Shown one piece after another: positions 15,392 to 16,345 of a stretch of DNA of 16,345 bases. The notes beneath the pieces were generated by a model, which did not search any database, had not been told where the DNA came from, and saw only the letters and a list, made by a program, of their open reading frames with translations. Every line of letters starts with the position of its first letter. The first letter of the stretch is position 1. The stretch covers positions 1-16,345 of the forward strand of contig JBBSQL010000058.1 of the NCBI GenBank assembly GCA_038257845.1. Direction: 5' to 3'. The stretch comes from JAFDXJ01 sp038257845 (GTDB lineage: Bacteria; Bacteroidota; Bacteroidia; Chitinophagales; Chitinophagaceae). The position numbers and the translations under genes are program-made.

Positions 15392-15399
15392 CAAATTTA
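15392..15399 (-). promoter_or_regulatory. Candidate -7 box for RR2-glucan synthase
   Basis: On the minus strand TAAATTTG exactly fits the Bacteroidota -7 consensus TAnnTTTG, 51 bp before the RR2 start. A TTTTG lies only 14 bp upstream of it, shorter than the usual gap, so no good -33 box is assigned. This is the only promoter-like element between the broken DUF296 gene and RR2. Confidence 0.3.
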
Positions 15400-15436
15400 A
15401 GTAAGTTAAATGGCAAAACCATGCCAACTAAATCAT

Positions 15437-15723
15437 TTATTCTCTTAATCTTTTATCGTTTTGAAATAAAGAAATATCACCTGTAATATTTAAAACTTCT
15501 GCCTGCTCCTCTATCTCAATTCGTTTATAATCTTTAATTGAAAAATAGAAAAAACCTATTGTAGCCCTACTAAAAGCGCCTATGGCAGTGAAATGACTGG
15601 CGGCTAAATGATTTTTATTTGCAAACTCCTGTAAACCGTTCATCACTTCATCACTTCATCGCCTTCATAAAAAATAATTGCGAAGGTTTTTTGAATAGTA
15701 TCATTGATTAGTTTATATTTCAT
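15437..15723 (-). pseudogene. DUF296/PCC-domain gene remnant, frameshifted and truncated
   Basis: The start ATG 15723 reads MKYKLINDTIQKTFAIIFYE-GDEVMK and then hits TGA TGA. The correct continuation (MNGLQEFANKNHLAASHFTA IGAFSRATIGFF...YKRIEIEEQAEVLNITGDISL) resumes in another frame. The cause is visible: CATCACTT is present twice in tandem (15641-15648, 15649-15656), and removing one copy restores GDEVMNGLQEFA in a single frame. The conserved segments (GLQEFA, HFTAIGAF, Y+.I.+.EQ.EVL...GDI) identify the PCC/DUF296 domain. The frame stops after NDKRLRE, before the family's conserved His-containing HAH...GGHL half. The reconstructed product is about 92 residues instead of roughly 140. No missing half was found in other frames nearby. 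Two independent lesions make this a true pseudogene rather than a sequencing slip. Confidence 0.8.
15641..15660. repeat. 8-bp tandem duplication disrupting the DUF296 gene
   Basis: CATCACTT CATCACTT CATC: two complete 8-bp units plus a half unit. Eight is not a multiple of three, so the extra unit shifts the frame. This is the expected product of replication slippage. Confidence 0.85.
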
Positions 15724-15798
15724 GATGATTCAGAATACATTATTTTGTGATCATAATTTTTTATTTTTTTATTTCGTTAGTGTCCATAAGAATTTATT

Positions 15799-16169
15799 TT
15801 ACGACAGTTGCCTTATTCTTTTCCAAACAGTTTTTCTGCCAGGGGATTTTCCTTCAATTTCTACTTCTATTGAAAGACTAAGGAAATTACGGGTCAGCAC
15901 AATTACTGACAATACTAAAACCCATGCCATGGTAGGTTCAGTGGCAACTGTGGCAATAATATCTCCGGCAACTAATACTTCCAAACCCAATAAGATAGCT
16001 TTTCCTAATTCCTGCCTTAATAATTTATAGGAACGTGGCTTTTCTTTTGTAAACCAAAAATAAATTTCAACAGCGCAAGAGCAGTGCCTGTAACTATAAT
16101 TGCAATGCCAACAACTTCGATGACTTTAGCAATATAATCAATGTATATTTTTATATCGGCCATGTTCAT
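15799..16169 (-). pseudogene. DUF1622 membrane protein gene with a one-base frameshift
   Basis: Two overlapping frames together encode a typical DUF1622 protein. The first (from ATG 16169, MNMADIKIYIDYIAKVIEVV...LLKFIFGLQK) is a predicted membrane helix and stops at 16017. The second supplies EKPRSYKLLRQELGKAILLG LEVLVAGDIIATV...MAWVLVLSVIVLTRNFLSLSIEVEIEG. Adding one A to the coding-strand run CAAAAG (plus-strand T-run 16045-16048) joins them into one 123-residue protein of normal family length. The LLGLEVLVAGDII and RNFLSLSIEVEIEG segments are family hallmarks. Because the lesion is one base in a short homopolymer, it may be a real mutation, a sequencing error or a slippage site. The neighbouring DUF296 gene is independently broken, which favours local decay. 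An ATG at 16163 is an alternative start. Confidence 0.8.
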
Positions 16170-16345
16170 TTTCTTTTTTTTATTTCGAAAAATTGTGTTC
16201 AAGAATCAATAACGTCCTAAACGTTTTTTAATTAAAGTAAACCTATTGATTTGATTGCAAATAAAGATAACCAAGATGCAATTTTAAAAAAGAACCCCTT
16301 GTATTAAATTTTTAGGAGGATCGTTGTGTTGCTCAAATGGTTTAT
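16170..16345. other. Right-edge intergenic sequence, no gene assigned
   Basis: This is AT-rich sequence upstream of the DUF1622 gene. On the minus strand a short open frame enters from the right edge and stops at 16284 (KPFEQHNDPPKNLIQGVLF). It could be the tail of a gene beyond the window but is too short to identify. AACGT/ACGTT near 16208-16222 forms only a 5-bp hairpin. No tandem ATGTAA element was found. Confidence 0.35.

Noticed and set aside
15704..16030. 108-codon plus-strand frame
   Set aside because: It is antisense to the DUF1622 gene, whose family motifs read clearly on the minus strand.
16206..16226. AACGT...ACGTT hairpin with T-run as a terminator
   Set aside because: It is only a 5-bp stem with no plus-strand gene upstream; it falls within chance expectation in AT-rich DNA.
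16314..16328. AGGAGG followed by TTG/GTG, a possible gene start at the right edge
   Set aside because: Shine-Dalgarno sequences are not characteristic of this genome's genes and only a few codons are visible; likely chance.
1..16345. CRISPR arrays, tRNA or rRNA genes
   Set aside because: No regularly spaced identical repeats and no tRNA/rRNA-like segments were seen on either strand.

Overview
The window is AT-rich and low in Shine-Dalgarno sequences. It carries several families typical of the Bacteroidota: a DUF5777 beta-barrel, a choice-anchor V protein with a type IX secretion (T9SS) tail, and a PRC-barrel stress-type protein. It also has TTTG-type -7 promoter boxes. A Chitinophagaceae/Sphingobacteriales-like member of Bacteroidota is the best guess; this rests on gene families only, not on a marker gene.

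Layout. Positions 2-118 hold the last 38 codons of an IS1595/ISXO2-like transposase, followed by a small conserved protein (159-500). A minus-strand cassette follows (3498 down to 595): a T9SS-exported choice-anchor V protein with a CX4CH motif, a cytochrome-c-like lipoprotein with a CX6CH motif, a YceI-family periplasmic protein and a DUF5777 barrel. Next come two plus-strand genes, a two-repeat PRC-barrel protein (3706-4359) and a four-helix membrane protein (4674-5138). Then there is a minus-strand stand-alone receiver protein (RR1, 5744-5316) and a 396-bp non-coding stretch with REP-like hairpins. The 8.7-kb minus-strand gene (14948-6204) encodes a complete cyclic beta-glucan synthase (NdvB/ChvB type: GT84, glycoamylase-like domain, GH94). 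A second receiver gene (RR2, 15340-14999) lies 50 bp upstream of it. The right end holds two damaged minus-strand genes: a DUF296/PCC gene broken by an 8-bp tandem duplication and truncated, and a DUF1622 gene with a one-base frameshift in an A-run.

Most notable signal. The PRC-barrel gene, the four-helix membrane gene and RR1 share an almost superimposable promoter: two ATGYAA direct repeats exactly 21 bp apart, then exactly 22 bp to a variant Bacteroidota -7 box (CAACTTTGC or CATCTTTGC). If the -7 box is placed conventionally, the repeats centre near -40 and -61, as expected for a class-II activator site. This suggests an undescribed regulon, probably envelope or osmotic stress, that includes a CheY-like receiver.

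The two receiver genes are about 90% identical in DNA over 320 ungapped bases and lie in direct orientation at both ends of the glucan synthase gene. The synthase gene is therefore flanked by a long direct repeat. RR2 probably forms an operon with the synthase, whereas RR1 carries the shared stress-type promoter. A plausible but unproved reading is a stress-response island in which receivers, membrane and PRC-barrel proteins and periplasmic glucan synthesis are linked.
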